Assembly (NCBI RefSeq): GCF_014490575.1
Contig: NZ_CP061033.1
Coordinates: 1,612,001 to 1,676,000 of the forward strand
Reading direction: 5' to 3'
Length of the DNA stretch: 64,000 nucleotides
DNA from: Corynebacterium zhongnanshanii
GTDB taxonomy: Bacteria > Actinomycetota > Actinomycetes > Mycobacteriales > Mycobacteriaceae
Below, piece by piece: positions 63,943 through 64,000 of this stretch. Position 1 is the first letter of the stretch. Each line of letters begins with the position of its first letter. The position numbers and the translations under genes are program-made. The notes beneath the pieces were generated by a model, which searched no databases, had not been told where the DNA came from, and saw only the letters and a list, made by a program, of their open reading frames with translations.

Positions 63943-64000
63943 CAACTCACCGTTAGAGACCAGACCATGCTTAAACGCAAACAACACCGCATGCACCCTA

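Noticed and set aside
63943..64000. Start of another gene at the right edge
   Set aside because: Only 58 bp remain; an ATG at about 63967 has no clear ribosome-binding site and cannot be judged.

Overview
The window is a contiguous piece of an actinobacterial chromosome, almost certainly Corynebacterium. The evidence is gene content and order: mtrA-mtrB-lpqB, whiB1, whiB2, adnA-adnB with uvrD2, sigH with a zinc anti-sigma factor, a 24-residue bL37 gene, a UPF0182 protein, and rmlD-wbbL-manC for the arabinogalactan linker. The order closely follows the Mycobacterium tuberculosis stretch Rv3193c-Rv3268. F420 genes, nudC and whiB7, found in that stretch of M. tuberculosis, are missing here, as expected for Corynebacterium. 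Species is not resolved; a lipophilic species related to C. jeikeium or C. urealyticum is a guess.

Layout. 1-3.1 kb: pcrA (cut by the left edge), divergent from chorismate mutase. 3.1-10.8 kb: a more variable segment with a secreted trypsin-like protease, a PAP2 acid phosphatase, the phosphate transporter pitA, a BASS-family transporter, a ribbon-helix-helix protein beside a possible toxin remnant, an MFS transporter and the initiator tRNA. 10.9-18.2 kb: UPF0182 protein, PPA1309-like protein, PDZ-Lon protease, DUF2342 protein and an orphan TOMM leader-binding-like protein. 18.2-28.2 kb: adnA-adnB, then a K+ channel coupled to uvrD2, all on the minus strand. 28.3-33.4 kb: TIGR02569, DUF3152, DUF3107, a DEAD helicase and membrane proteins. 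33.4-39.8 kb: whiB1 with a GlxR/CRP site, bL37, sigH-rsrA, SRAP, aroA-rsgA, DUF6912, HAD and an Rv3235-family gene. 39.8-50.4 kb: secA, hpf, comF-lpqB-mtrB-mtrA-tmk-sahH. 50.4-60.9 kb: manA-manB-DUF3499, whiB2, manC, wbbL, rmlD, an LCP transferase and TIGR03089. 60.9-64 kb: an ABC exporter pair and a DUF222/HNH endonuclease.

How the genes fit together. Most are housekeeping. manA, manB and manC supply GDP-mannose; rmlD, wbbL and the LCP protein build and attach the galactan linker; MtrAB-LpqB senses envelope state; secA exports; AdnAB, PcrA and UvrD2 handle DNA ends and unwinding; SigH-RsrA, WhiB1 and WhiB2 are redox and division regulators.

No CRISPR array, integrase, insertion sequence or prophage was found, and no clear new multi-gene system. 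The most unusual signal is a recurring tandem duplication of gene 3' ends including the stop codon, at eight or more genes. Other notable items are a perfect 23-bp palindrome at 8552-8603, a three-unit 11-nt PHO-box-like array at 7269-7301, a SigH promoter just before sigH, and the orphan leader-binding-like protein at 17258. All assignments come from reading the sequence; no database search was run.
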